The notes below the pieces were generated by a model. That model had not been told where the DNA came from, searched no databases, and was given only the letters and a program-made list of their open reading frames with translations. From assembly GCA_013399855.1 (NCBI GenBank), contig VXAY01002462.1, forward strand, positions 286,522-350,521: a DNA stretch of 64,000 nucleotides, given 5' to 3'. Position 1 is the first letter of the stretch. Every line of letters begins with the position of its first letter. The stretch is from Oxyruncus cristatus (Eukaryota; Chordata; Aves; Passeriformes; Cotingidae). The position numbers and the translations under genes were made by a program. Below, piece by piece: positions 48,401-62,526 of the stretch.

Positions 48401-50562
48401 AGAGACTGCATCTGAACAAGGAAAAGGACAGGCAAAATAGATACAGACATTCTGTACATGCACCAAAATGGACAAATGCATGCCCACTTCATCTCAGAAA
48501 ACATTCAGCTATACTAGGACAGCATCATAATCTCAAAAATAGCATCTCATTTGCTGCTTGCATGACACCTGGGCCAAAGCAGGTTTTTATTTAAGCATTT
48601 AAACCTCAGACAGGCTCACATTGAACCGTACACACCATACGAAAGCTTAAGACTTTCTTTTATCCTGTATATGTACAATTTAATACAACGGACTTCTGGA
48701 TCCACAACTAGGGTTTTCAGAAGCTGTGGTAATTCAACTAATCAAATCCTCAAGCTATACAGATGATAATGTATGATGTCTAATGACAGGAGTTCACTGC
48801 TTTATAAACTTGTAATTTCAATCTAACAACCTCTGGCAGTTACGGTTACTTTAAAAGGGACAGGGAGTTCAGCAACTTCCTTAGTAGTGTAAGTTCAAGA
48901 CACTGATTACATCATCATCCTGGAATAAAAGTTGTGAGAGTGCCAGGTTATTCCAATCATTTTTAATGGAGCAGTGACAATCCATGCCACAAGTTTTCCT
49001 GTCGTCTTGACTTAGAAAGGAATGAGCCTAATCACACTCAGAAATACTGGAGATCTCCAAAAACATTATGTGCTGAATTTTTATTTCAGCGATCTTGCAG
49101 TGCAGTCACCGCAACATTACTGCCAGGGTTGCCTTTGGCAACTACACATCTTGGACTACAGCAACTAGTGGGCAGGAAGAAATGCCACAGATTCTGCAGA
49201 GCCAGTTTCCACTGCTGAAACACAGTGCCAAGTTTCCCAGCTTGCCACAAACTTGCCAGTTATGCTACAGTAAAACCAAAACACTACGTATTACTGGACA
49301 GGTAGGACCTATACAGAGATCTGTTTAAACAACAGTGTTGTTTTCTCTTCAAATTAACACATCCACTGTCTCAGCTCCAAAACTCACCCTTCTAGCATCA
49401 GAGATGGTCAAATCATCAGGGGAAAAAGATTATGTGAATGCGCCTTTCTGTAGGGGAGGAAGAGCTTAGACAAACCTCCTCAGGCTGTGGTTCCCTCGGG
49501 TAAGGTGAGAGATCACTGTCAGTATCTAGTTGTGGGCAGTACAGAGCAAACAAAGCACTTCTGAGAAGCAGGTAGGTTTGGTAAGCAAGAAGCTCCATTT
49601 AAAATTAGCAAGGCTTTCATAATGTACATAGAGAGCCTGTCTTAAAGTATCACCTCTACCTAAAATTGGATAAGAAAAAATCATAATTTTATTAAATTAC
49701 ATAAAATCTTTTATAATTAGAAGGCAGATCACTTGTATAGAGTTGCACAAAGAACATTCATTATTAAACAAAATCAGCAGCACTTTACAAAACAGCTTAA
49801 GTGTTAAGCATATTGCCCTCTTCAATTTAAGACATTGAACTGTAGCTGTTACAAAAGCCAATACCAAAGCTGACTGCCAGAAAGCACTCTATTTCAAGCA
49901 CTGAATTAAAGTTTATTTAAGCTGTTAACTGGCACAGTAAAGTGATATATTTAGCAACATCTAAAAACAATGTAAGTACACATTAAAAAGTACACAGACT
50001 GGCAAAAGGAATCCAAACTCCTTAAAATGTGCAAGGTGCAGTATTAACTTCAATTGGGATTATATGCTTTAAGTGGAATGCTGTTTTTTCTCAACCGCTG
50101 CATCACCTTAGAAATCCCAAGAGCACTTGAAACATATAGAACACTTCAAGGCACCTTTACCAAAACAAACTCAGGCAGGGTAGTTTTCTCTCAGCACACA
50201 ATAAAGTCAGGCTGGGCAGACAGAGAAACATCACTTACTGCATTTGACAATTTGAACCCTAATGAATGAGAAATGAGTACAAGTCAGCAGGATAAAATCT
50301 AGCAGTACTATTGTAAATCCAGAAAGACAAATTTTGAGAACAAGTTAACTGACTTTTTGGGACAGACCTGGTAAGAACAGAGTAAGGTCTCCATCACCTG
50401 GCTCTGCCAAAATCAAAAGTAACAATGGAATAAAGAAAAGTTAAATTAACATGGCCCCATGTAATCTATATTTGTATATAGTATATTTGTATGATGTAAT
50501 AAGGAATTTTTTAATTAGGCCAAAATTTAATTGTTTTTCTTTCCCATCATTTGACATAGCAA

Positions 50563-51460
50563 TCACAGAATGATTGAGATTGGAAGGGAGCTCTGGAGGT
50601 CATCTGAGCCAAACCCCCTGCTCAAGCAGGGACACCCAGAGCCAGCTGCTCAGAACCATGTCCAGGAGGCTTTTGAATATCTCCAAGGACAGAGACTCCG
50701 TGGCCTCCCTGGACAACCTGGACCAATGCTCGATCATCCTCACAGAAAAAAGGTGTTTTCTGATGCTCAGAAGGAACCTCCTGTGTTTCAAGTTGTGCCC
50801 ATTGCCTCTGGTCCCATCACTGGGCACCACTGAAAAGAGCCTGGCACTGTCATCTTTGCATCTTCCCCTCAGGTATTTGTACACGTCAGTAAGATCCTCC
50901 CCAGCCTTCATTTTTCCAGGCAGAGCAGTCCCAGCTCTCTCAGTCTTTCCTCACAGGAGAGACGCTCCAGTCCATCATCTTTGTGGCCCTTCACTGCACT
51001 CTCTTCAGTATGTCCAATGCCTCTGTTGTAGTAGGGAGCCCAGAAATGGGCCCAGCACTCCAGCTGTGGCCTCACCGGTGCTGAGCAGAGGGGAAGGATC
51101 ACCTCCCTCAACTGCTGGCAACACTCCTAATGCAGCCCAGGATACCATGGCCTTCTTTGCAGCAAGGACACACCACTAGTTCACCATCAACTCAGCGTCC
51201 ACCATGACCCCCAGGGCCTTTTCTGCAAAGCTGCTTTCTCAGCTGGTCAGATCCCAGCCTGCACTGGTGCCCAGCGATTGCTCCTTCCCAGTTGCAGGAC
51301 TCTGCACTTCTTGTTGAACTTCAAAAGGTTCCTGTCAGCCTGTTTCTCCATCTGCCAGCTCCCTCAGCACTTTTGGGTGCATTCCATCAACGTTCATGGA
51401 CTTATTAGGTCCAGTTTACTTAAGCATTCCTTGACCTGATCATCTTCCACCAAAGGTACT
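50563..51460 (-). mobile_element. CR1 LINE, about 0.9-kb 3' part
   Basis: Begins with the reverse complement of the CR1 end (AATCACAGAATGATTGAGATT), followed by GGGACACCCAGAGCCAG, CTCCAAGGACAGAGACTCC, TGCAGGACTCTGCACTTC and TGAACTTCAAAAGGTTCC. The far end breaks off in older sequence. Same orientation as VAPA. Readings on both strands are remnants. Confidence 0.92.
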
Positions 51461-54400
51461 GAAGGAAAGACATCTAAAAATGAGAAACACTTGTGTTCTG
51501 TGGCGAGTCAAAACTACCTTGACTATCAGATAAGAAAAGTAATCTTAAAATACACACAAAGCACTTAACTGTCCAAAATTTAATTTTATAGCTTCCTGAA
51601 AAAAGCATAAATGACAAGTTAACACAAAAGAAATTGAGTAGAATATTATTTCCATAAATTAGTTTTAAGAAATTAATATTCACACTTCTGTGAGAAAAAA
51701 TCTGAAGAAAACACATAACATGCATTGCCAATGAACATAAATAACTCCTTCCCCTTGAAATACCAAAACCACGACCGTTCAAATACTTTCTCCAACTGGA
51801 AGAAAAATTCCAACCCTAACAAATCACCTACATTAAAATTATTCATGGTCTATGAAGCATAATGGCTTAGGTTTCATGGATTAATACTTCAACACGGGTC
51901 TGAATGATCAGAAATAATCAGTGGATTAGGTGCAATATCAGTAATACCTACAAATAACCACAGCTTTCAGGAAGACATTCATACATTAGAACAGTATTAC
52001 AGAATCTTTCATTTCTTATTCTACCCTGGCACTTGAGAAATAATTAGTTTTACCATCAACCTGCAAGTAAAATTTCGAATGCAAAAGAGGCTTTGTAGGA
52101 AAGCTGACACATCTCAATGTCCACAATTCCTGAAGGCTGATTCTAGGTTAGCACTGTTTACCAGGGGTAACATCAGATTTTATCTGAGCTCCCCACACTG
52201 ACATGCTGTCAGCATCCATGCTGATGCTGTGTCTATTAGAGATTTTTCCTTCTAAAAAATGCTGAGACAATGCCCATTTTTGAATCCTAAAATAGCTCAT
52301 CTTCCTCTGTCAAAGGCGCAGAGGCTCCATACGGCTACACAGCTTATTAGAGGTGCTTGTGAAGATGCTGACAGAATGCTTTAGTGGAGGCTGGTGTAAG
52401 AGAAATGGGAGCCGAGACCTTCTGCTTGCCATTTGGACAGAGAAAAGACAAAAACACAACACAGTGGCATTTCAAAGGAGACAATTATTTTCCTTACACG
52501 TTCTTTCTGGATCAAAAGTTATTCATCCCAGCTTGTTACTGAAATGTTGTTAGCAGACAATAAACCACCGCAAAAATGCAATAAGCATCTATCTCAAGGG
52601 TAAAGTACAGCCACATATCATTACCAGGGAATTCTGGTAAGGAGAACATTATCTGCTTTATATATTAGATAAAATACAGACTAAATGGAGATTGCCCTGC
52701 ATTTAAATATGGACAACGGTTTCTTTAGCCTTAACAACAAAACATCAGATTTAATAAGATGGTAAAACATGGACTAACTTCATCCAAAGATATTAGTGCT
52801 GGTACTTAGCTTAAGCTTTAAAATCTAGCAGTCTAGGCCCAATTTAGTCATAAATGTCTATTCTTCATATTTTTCCAATTGAAAGAGTACCATTACTAAA
52901 GAACTGTCATGTTACAAACATCAAAGGCATGTTTGTTACTTAAACTTAACCTCCATAATACTGTGAATTCTTTACTTGCAATTTATTTTTAGTTGGTTAC
53001 ATTGTTATGCCCGCCACACATTAAGAGCCTACTTAAATTGGTAGCTTTTAATTCTACTAGGATAAAGTCCTCCCAGATTTCTGAAAGCCAAGTACAAGCA
53101 TAACCTACAGTCACTCAGGAAAACAAACACCTACTTCAAATATAAGTCTTGATATTTAGTCAGTCTTTTTGATCAGACATGACCAAAAACTCCATTCCCT
53201 TACCAACTTCAGGACAGAGTACTGAGCTGAGCTAAAGCAGCCATGCTTCCCAGGATCAGTCAGCTCTCCACTTCTACAGAAACAGCTGGAGTTCCAACTT
53301 GAGGTGTAACCTGGAACGTGTCTAAGAGATGGCTGGCGAACATTCAAATTAAAAAACAGTTTTTACTTTCATTGGGTCTGCTACACTTAGTGGCCACATT
53401 AGCATCATAGTGTTAATATGTTAAACATGTAAATCAACATCGTGCCCCATGAACTATAATTACTAAGTTTACTTCACATATGGAGCTGTTACTCCTACAT
53501 ATATGATTTTTAAATTCACAAACATCCCTTTTTACAAAGACAAAACATGAAACACACATCTCAGTCAAACTATTCTAATGTCTTGGAATGTAACATGACA
53601 TACCTGCTTTAGCTTAAATACATAATTAGGTACCACTGTTGTCCCACCAAACTTTCAAGAACATTGTAAGGTCATGAACTAGGAAAAGCCTACTAAAGTC
53701 CACATGAAACTAAATATTTTGTAAGATGGTAACTGATGAATTTAAAATTATTTTTGCCCATATGATTTTCAGAAAGTTGTTTCAGACTGACATGATTCAG
53801 ATTTGAAATTCAACTAGTTTCTAATCATTTAAATACAGTCATAGCCACTTGAAGCCAATTCATTTTTATACCAATCCTATCCTTTAGCCTACAGAGATTT
53901 TCCTTCCCCCAGTGCTTACCTCTTCTGATGTATTTACAGACAGCAACCAGATCCCCTTTCAATCTTCATTTTGCTAAGATTAACAAGCCAAAGCTATTCT
54001 ACTTCACTTATGTTAATAAAGTTTTCTTTGCACCATTCTCATTTGGGTTCATTTTACGTGACTAGGTGTTGCCAGGGATGCATTCAGATAAAGCTTCATC
54101 AGTGCCACAAACCTTGACATTAATACTTCCCTCACTACAAAATTACAGTCTCACATTTGTCCCATTCATGACACTCACAATAAACCTATGATTAAGTCTT
54201 AGTCTCTAGTTTTACTCCTTTTTCATCACTTCTAAGCAAAATGTTCTATTATTAGCACACAAACACACATTTTCTTTTTTCGTTCATCACATCTCCTAAC
54301 TCTGCATTACCAATGAGCTCTACCACCACAGTCCCACCCACGCCAAGGTAATTAATGAAAATACTAAATCGAGTTCAAACACAACACTGGTCCATCATTT

Positions 54401-54559
54401 ATAAAGGTCCTATTACACATCCAACAGCCCAGCTGCTGTGCTGCAACTTATTTTATAGCCTGTCCCTTCTCCAGCTTATGTTTTTCCACTAAGCTTTTTT
54501 ACCTGCAACTTAACTAATACTTTTGCAGATACTTCGGTATCAAATAATCAGTATTCACA

Positions 54560-55818
54560 TTATGGAACAGACCCTCCTGGAAGATATGTCAAAATGTATG
54601 GAAGACAGGGAATTAGGGACAGCCAACATGGATTTACCATGGGAAAATCATGCCTGATTAATCTAGTGGCCTTCCATGGTGGACATCAATGGATGAGGGA
54701 AGAGCTACAAGATGCCACCTACCCGGACATCCGTACGGCCTTTGATACAGTCCCCCACAACATTCTTACCTCTAAATTGGGAAGCCATGGGTTTGACTTA
54801 GATGGACAAGGAATTGTCTGGGTGGTCGTGTCCAAAGGCTTCCAGTCAATGCCTGAATGTTCAAGTGAAAAGCAGTAACGAGCTTTATCCCGCGGGGATG
54901 CATACTGGAACCAATTACGTAATGATGTATTATTCCCTGACAGTGGGATCGAATGCACCCTCAGCAACTTTGCAGGTGACACCAAGTGAGCGACACAGTT
55001 GATTCACTCCAGGGAAGGGATGCCATCCAGAGGGACCTTGGTGGGCTTGAAAGGTGGGCCCATGGGAACCTCATGTGGTTCAACAAGGCCAAGTGCAAGG
55101 TCCTGGACCTGGGTCAGGGCAATCTCCCATTTCAGTATAGACTGGGGACAAATGGATTGATAGCAGCCCTGCAGAGAAGGACTTGGGCATACTGGTGGAT
55201 AACAAATTGAACATGAGCTGGCACTGTGCATTTGCAGCCCACAAATGTACCCTGGGCTGCATGAGTCGATGCAGGGCCAGCAGGTAGAGGGAGGTGATTT
55301 TTCCCCTCTACTCCCTTCTCATGAGACCCCACTTGGAGTGCCGTGTACAGCTCTGAGACCCCCAGTACAAGGCAGACATGGAACTATTGGGTGTGGAACC
55401 AGAGGAGAGCCACAAAGATGGTCAGAGGACTGGAGTACCTCTATTATAACAAAAGGCTAAGTTGGGGTTGTTCAGCCTGGAGAACTCCTTGGGGAGGCCT
55501 TACAACACCCTTCCAGTACCTAAAAGAGGCTACAAAAGAGCTGGAATGGGACTTTTTACAAGGGCATGTAGTGACAGGGCAAAGGGTAATGGCTTTAAAC
55601 TGAGTGTAAGTCTAGATTGGATATTGGGAAGAAAGTCTTCACTGTGAGTGGTGAGGCACTGGAAGAGGTTGCCCAGAGGAGCTGTGGATGCCTCATTCAC
55701 GAAGTGTTCAAGGCCAGGCCCCGAGCAAATTGATGGTAGTGACAGACATCGAGGGGAGCTGGACTGGATGATCTTTAAAGATCCCTTCCAACCCAAACCA
55801 TTCTATGATGCTATGAAT
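54560..55818 (+). mobile_element. CR1 LINE, about 1.25 kb with reverse-transcriptase remnant
   Basis: The + strand encodes CR1 reverse-transcriptase pieces: IRDSQHGFTMGKSCLINL, then PDIRTAFDTVPHNIL, in which the usual DFSKAFDTVPH motif has changed and lacks the first catalytic Asp context. It continues with a 3'UTR ending AACCATTCTATGATGCTATG. Several frameshifts and stops are present, and the 5' end is truncated. It is the longest single CR1 piece in the window. Confidence 0.92.
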
Positions 55819-58800
55819 AACGTAATAGCATCCAGTAAATCTGGAGGTAAACCAGGTTTTGTTCAGGAGATGCACAGAGAAGAGATGAAGAAAACAGAGA
55901 CACAGATAGATGAGAAGGTCTTAGATCAGACTGCCACATTCTACCTGGGACACTCAAGCTGCATTTTATTCCATGTTCCATTTACCTCCATGTCTTTCAA
56001 CTATTCTCTCCTGTAAGGCTTTACATACTATTGAGGTCAGATCAATGCTAGCACTTAAGTGTCAGATTAAGACTTTACGCCAAGTAAGACCACATTTTGA
56101 GAAACAAAGGAGGGAAAAATTCTGATTTGAATACCTTTCTCTTTTTTTTTTTCATTTTCTTCATTATTCATGTTATTAAATACATGAAGTCCTATCAGGA
56201 TAGTATTCAGCAAATATCTAACTTATAAGTGAAACTGAACAGAAAATATTTAATTTACATAACCATTTATTTCTAAAGACTTTCAAATCATAAAATGAAA
56301 TATGACATTTACACTGCCAAATAATTTACAATTGCCATGAATTAACTGTATACAATATCAAACAACACTAAAAGGCAAGACAAGCTACAGGCCAAGATCA
56401 CTATGCACCAGATAAAGTTTTACTACCTTAAGAAAAACAAAGCTACTAAAATTCTAACTCATGTTTCTGCGTTTTTATTTTCAACAATACCACATCAGAA
56501 ATTATCTTAGTAAAATCATTTTGCTGGGGTTTTTTTAAATTAAATTAGCTTACACTCACTTATCTGTCTCATCTGACAATATCAGCCTTCTAAACTGACA
56601 ACTGCCAAAAAATGTAATACTTATCTAATTACTCAGTGTGTTTTTTTCCCCACTTTGAACGCAGCAAGTTCTCTTCAGGAGTCTTTTCCTACTCAAATTC
56701 ACGGCTTATAAGAGGAGCATGGAATAACCCTTTAATGACTGATGGTCACAAAGGTCTCATTAACTAACATCTCCAACAGACAAGGTTGGTCAGAAAGTAA
56801 AACATTCACAAACCACAGTTAAGCCAAAATGGGAACAATTTATAACACCACACTGGACAATCAGTGCACCAAATAATCAGACCTATTAAATGACACATAA
56901 AACAGCTCCTCTCAATCATTGTAAGTTTCTACTTCTCAACCTGGCCTTGAACAAATGCACACTGTTCATGCATAATACAGTATTTTTTTTCTACTATTAA
57001 TAATTATGTGATCTAGAACACTTGCTAGGCTATCAACAAACAGCATGAGTAGGCACTTTATACTAATTACAACGTAAAGGTGAAGCTTTTATACCAATAA
57101 TCATTAGAAGTACAAGATGGTGAGATTTGGATCGTGTTACGCAATGAAGTAGCGTGTGAAGTGAAGCAATGGCAATATTAAGTAAAACACCATCCTATAA
57201 ATTGCAGGTAAAGGACAAAACTTCCAAGTCTTCACTGCTGTATACCTCTATCACCACAGGAAATTTTTCCATTATTGAATCTTAAAACAAATGACAAACT
57301 AGTTCTGCCAAAATATAATCTAACACCTGTAATACACCTGACTTCACAAATCAAGAGAACTCCCTTTTTACAAGGCAGTTTTAAATGCAGTCTAACACAA
57401 TGGTAGAGACAAGTGTATTAACATAATACCACCTCATAAGCAACATAAGGTAAAAAACATTATTTTCCTTTCTTTTCCTCAACACATTCCCACAAATCAT
57501 TTTGTGCTTCAATTTTCATTAATACATATAATTTAAAAAATGAAGATACTAACAAATATTACAGTTGAGCCATGAAACAATGGACAAAAGTATAGATATA
57601 TAAGAAGAGTAAACAATGCCAGGAATCACTCTTGGATTTAAGAGGGAAAAAAAAGTCAAATACTACATGTTGAATACTGAGTCATTCTACAGGATGTTCA
57701 ATCTTTGCCACTACACAATACTCAGCCAGCAAAGATAATAACTTATATGGAATCATTTCCAAGTATCAGAAAGCCACAACTATATTAGTAATCACTTACA
57801 ACTAGTTTTTCCCCTCTGCACTCCCACTGTTTGGTCTCAAAAATGTTCTTGAATGAAAATACCACAAAATTGACATCACAATCACATTTTTTTTAACCTG
57901 TCTTCAAAAACGGGGACATCACAAATTTCCTGATACTTTGAAGACAGTGAAAACAGGCATAAAATCTGACATAATCAAGAGACACACAAGTAAGGCAGTA
58001 AGATCACATTTGAGGACTTCAAACTCTGCCTACACTAAAAGGCATCCTAGGCCAATTCTGGTAACAGCCCTTGAGGGCAGGGGATGCATTTAACTTTGAG
58101 CTATTTTTGCCTTTAAATTCCACCTTCTCGATTTGCAGCAATGCATAGTCTGTGGCTTTCAATGTTACCAATAGCAGTGTAATGATTACAAAATAACCTA
58201 CAGCAATATTTCTGTATTATTTAAAAGGTTGTTGAAATTCGCATTTCAGAATAAGCTGTAACACTTAAGTGCTCCCTACCTCACATGAAAAGTCATTTGA
58301 ACATATACTAGCTGATAGCTGATTTTATACACTAACAATTCTAGATTATGAATCAGATTAATAATCAGAAATTAAATATTCTGTTACACTGATCTCTCCT
58401 AGTAACTCAAACCATCAAAGGGGAAATTTACTGCACAGACACACTTAAAATTTTATTTTAGTCTGTTAAAGGAAGTGTGCCTCATTATTTTGTGTTGTTT
58501 ACAAAGGTAACATAACTGGATTCCACACACTTGTAAGCAAGAACTTTAATAAAGGATATCAATTTAGAATATTCAGACATTTTTATGATGTCTGACTATT
58601 GCTAGTCAGACACTTGTGAATCACATGAAATTCAAATTCTGAACACTATCTACTAATCTTCCAAAGCTCATCAAATCAACTAGAGTTGATTTTCAATTAG
58701 GTGTTGCAGAAGCACATCTTATGACTGATTTAAGGATTCAGCAAAGGTTTTTTTAAAAAGGACCATCATCCAATACCAACTTAAATATATCTTACTGAAA

Positions 58801-61370
58801 ATTGCAAAACTGGCTTCTTCGACTTAAGGAAGACTGAGTTTCCATAGAAATGCTACAAATCTTTGAACTGAAAGCTTCAAATGCTGCTATTAAACTCCAC
58901 AACTGTTTTAAATAAGTGTTAAAAAACCGTATTTACTCACAAGGAACCAATTCCAGATTACCATAATCTTCGCTAAACTAGAGCTACAGACAACGATTAT
59001 ACGCATGAGTCACATAAAGAAGACACCAGGAAGAAGCAGATGTTCCACCTCCCAAATCAGATGCCTTTAAGTGCCTCATGCTTCAATTCTTCCTATCCTT
59101 GTTCTAAACAAACTCAACCACCTTCAGATCTGAGAAGCTAAACAAAATACATTAGAACACAGAAGAAAGCCAATCTACAGGAGCAATATGGCTGAAAGCC
59201 TGGGCACAAGGACCACAAGGCAAATTCTCTAATGCTCCATACTGAGTATCTGAAAACGGTATTATGCAGTGTATCAAGCACCTCCAGGTTTCATCACTTT
59301 TAAGTAAAATTTTTCCCCGTCTCACATTTGCATAAGAGTATCAAAAGTACTTATTTCTTTTGTGGTTTTCCTAAGATATTCCTGATAGTTTCAGAAACCA
59401 AAAAAATCCCTAGCTATCACAAGGACAGAGGGAACCATGACCCAAAACACTATTAAATTTCTAGGACTACAAAGCACTATAAAAACAGGATTCTATCTTT
59501 CAGACATCAAGGGAAACATGTAATGTGTTAGCCACCACAGTACGTGTTCTTTAGACCTCCCCTTGAGTCATGCTGAACAAAATTCAAGGAGAAATGTATT
59601 ACAGAGTTTATTTTTGCCGATTAAGTAAATTAGGTTATATCAACATTAAAAAAAACCCAGGCCGTTTCATCAGGCAATGATGAACTGGTTAACAATTCCT
59701 TAAGATAAGTCCTATGTGCTTTTTAATTTAATTTGTTGTTTGCATAGGGGCATACTATCACATTTCACTGTTACCCTAAAGGTCAGCAATCCATTAGAAG
59801 TTCCTGAGGCAAGAAAACCAACAAAACTATTTGTCCAGTCCAAATGTTTAAGCTTAAACTGAATCTCTGTTACATACCCATCAACAGTATTAAGTCAATA
59901 ATAATAATGGATGATTGTACCAATGAAATAACTTTGAATAACTGGCCACACTGAAAAAAATGTATACTTTTATTCTTTCAACAAAGTTGCATGCTTTTCC
60001 TACACTAAGCTACATTTATTCCAAGTTATATATTCTCTTACTAATCAATTACTTTTTTAAAGGTAACAGTGAGAATTCCCTTCTGCCAATATTGTATTAC
60101 TCAATGTAGTACTTTAGAACTCAATTCATTTGTGGCCCACACACCTTTTTAAACACCTCCAAATAATAAGCAGTTAGAAAATATTTACTGAGTGTGCACT
60201 CGATGCTCTCTCAATTGATAGCACTTTGTATAGCATATTACTGCAACTGTATAGCAATAGAAAGTGCTTTCCATGGAGCATTAAGACCGCAGCCTCATTA
60301 TGCTTCAGATTGTTTTTGCTTAGTCTGCTCTATAGAAATTTTCCTAATACATGCATTAACCTGAAACTAAAGTTTATGCCTAAAGAATACATGTTTCATG
60401 ATCCAAGTACGTAAACACACAGCACAATAAAGATCACTGACTGACAACAGCTTCATACTGACAGAATTTCTAATCTAGTATTTATTCTATCAATACACTG
60501 TTTCATATCACACAAACACAGCTTAGTTCCAGCTCAAAGAGAGCTCAACATATGAAAGATTCTAATTAGACACAGCAGTTTTTTAATAAAAAAAAAAAAA
60601 AAAATCACACATTTTCCTCCAACCTGTTCTTGCAGTAAGAACTCAGCATATTGAATTGTGAGTGCAGCCAGACCTGGCAGCAATCTAACAATACGAAACC
60701 AAAGTGAAAAAGATAAGTTCCTGCTATGGTTTTGACTCTGTGTATGAATGTGCGATTTAAAAAATTTGAAATTGAAGCTATCAAGAAATTAATATAGGTG
60801 ATCAGACAGATTTTGGATTTTAATTGATTTGATGGATCAATAAAACAAGCATAGCTTGTTAAGTTTGTCCAGATGTTCGGCCAGCCAAAAGTATTTGGGG
60901 GGAATACAGTGTTCTTTTCTAATATGAACATTCATTTGTTCTAGTTGTCCATTTGAAGATTGTTACAACATCATAAATTCCACTCTATCCCTTGAAAACA
61001 ATGAAAAATAAGTCTACTAAAAGGGGAAAATAGAAGCACGTACAGCATTAGGCACGTACCTGTGCTGACACTAGTCACAACATTTAAAAATTTGAGTTCA
61101 CATAACATTAACTGCTTTAAAAAAAAACAAATTAGCATTGTTGATTCTAGATCTGAAACGTTTTTACATTTTTCTCAATGCCCCTTATAGGTACTGGATA
61201 TAATCCCATGATACTACTCGGAACTACCGCTTCTATCGCGCTGTTATTTATGCCCTTACCTTCCAAGGGTCACTCATTTTTGATAGCGCCTTCCCTTTCA
61301 CAACTATCTAACTGAGGAGGTCAGAAAACCCCCTCGACAAGGCAGCAGCACCAACCGGGACCTATTTTGA
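55819..61370. other. Repeat-free AT-rich part of VAPA intron 1
   Basis: More than 5 kb with no recognised gene, RNA or interspersed repeat. Open frames are rare and short. Confidence 0.65.
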
Positions 61371-61374
61371 CAGC

Positions 61375-61862
61375 AGCGCGTCACGCCGGTCCCAGCCACG
61401 CGGTCGGCACGCAGCACACATAAAACTTCCGAAACGCACGCATTCCTTCTCCCTCTCTCCCAAGGAAGAGGCGAGCTCTCTGTTTACGTTCCGATAACCT
61501 GCTTGAGCCATGACAGTTCTGGCGAAAGGGTGGGGATCGCTTTGCCGGCCGGGGACGCACCGGGACGAGGGCGCGGGTGCCGCGGAGCGATGGTGCAGAG
61601 CCGCGCCAGCCCCGCGGGGGCACCGGGGCTCCAGTGCGCCAGAAAGGGAAAGTGGGACAAGGCCGGACGCGAGGGCAGCCTCGCGAAGCCTGGAACCCCG
61701 CAAGGCTTCCACCGCCCGCTGCGGGGCCTCTCCCGCCCGCCTCTGCCAGAGGGAGCCCGCACCGCCAGCGACCGGGCAGCGGCACTGCCGTCGCCGGGCG
61801 CCGCTGCGGCGGGGCCGGGCCTGCGAGCGGAGCGGTGACACGGCGCCGGGGAGGCGGGGGCC
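61375..61862 (-). promoter_or_regulatory. VAPA: CpG island, VAPA side (left of gap)
   Basis: GC content and CpG density rise sharply here and continue into the gap. Translation of the - strand shows no VAPA exon 1, so this is most likely the start of intron 1. Long frames on both strands reflect GC-richness and the Ns. Part of the promoter-associated CpG island of VAPA. Confidence 0.7.
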
Positions 61863-62423
61863 NNNNNNNNNNNNNNNNNNNNNNNNNNNNNNNNNNNNNN
61901 NNNNNNNNNNNNNNNNNNNNNNNNNNNNNNNNNNNNNNNNNNNNNNNNNNNNNNNNNNNNNNNNNNNNNNNNNNNNNNNNNNNNNNNNNNNNNNNNNNNN
62001 NNNNNNNNNNNNNNNNNNNNNNNNNNNNNNNNNNNNNNNNNNNNNNNNNNNNNNNNNNNNNNNNNNNNNNNNNNNNNNNNNNNNNNNNNNNNNNNNNNNN
62101 NNNNNNNNNNNNNNNNNNNNNNNNNNNNNNNNNNNNNNNNNNNNNNNNNNNNNNNNNNNNNNNNNNNNNNNNNNNNNNNNNNNNNNNNNNNNNNNNNNNN
62201 NNNNNNNNNNNNNNNNNNNNNNNNNNNNNNNNNNNNNNNNNNNNNNNNNNNNNNNNNNNNNNNNNNNNNNNNNNNNNNNNNNNNNNNNNNNNNNNNNNNN
62301 NNNNNNNNNNNNNNNNNNNNNNNNNNNNNNNNNNNNNNNNNNNNNNNNNNNNNNNNNNNNNNNNNNNNNNNNNNNNNNNNNNNNNNNNNNNNNNNNNNNN
62401 NNNNNNNNNNNNNNNNNNNNNNN
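61863..62423. other. VAPA: Assembly gap, 561 N; presumed site of VAPA exon 1
   Basis: A run of 561 unknown bases within the CpG island. VAPA exon 1 (start codon and about 26 codons, ending in a lone G before the exon 2 GT) is not in the flanking sequence, and the island position fits. Loss of GC-rich first exons in gaps is common in bird assemblies. Frames that run through the Ns are meaningless. Confidence 0.75.
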
Positions 62424-62430
62424 CCTCCGC

Positions 62431-62440
62431 GCGCATGCGC
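62431..62440. promoter_or_regulatory. NRF1-type palindrome GCGCATGCGC
   Basis: A perfect 10-bp palindrome matching the NRF1 core, immediately right of the gap, i.e. upstream of the presumed VAPA exon 1. It sits in a longer GC-alternating stretch. NRF1 sites are typical of housekeeping CpG-island promoters. Confidence 0.6.
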
Positions 62441-62526
62441 GCGAGCGCGCTTTGGGGTCCACCCGAGGCGCGCGGAGTTTTTTTACAGTCACGGGCTTCG
62501 TGCGGTCGCTGAAGCGGGCTGTTCGC

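Larger units (their letters stand above)
45475..61862 (-). other. VAPA: VAPA intron 1 (visible part)
   Basis: More than 16 kb from exon 2 to the assembly gap. It is AT-rich and holds two CR1 insertions (50.56-51.46 kb antisense to the + strand; 54.56-55.82 kb on +). From about 55.8 to 61.3 kb I see no repeat element, gene or CpG island, only a 17-A run at 60.59 kb. The last 0.5 kb rises into a CpG island. Confidence 0.8.

Noticed and set aside
54594..54878. A reverse-transcriptase-like gene
   Set aside because: It is a decayed CR1 fragment with stops, frameshifts and no complete catalytic motif set.
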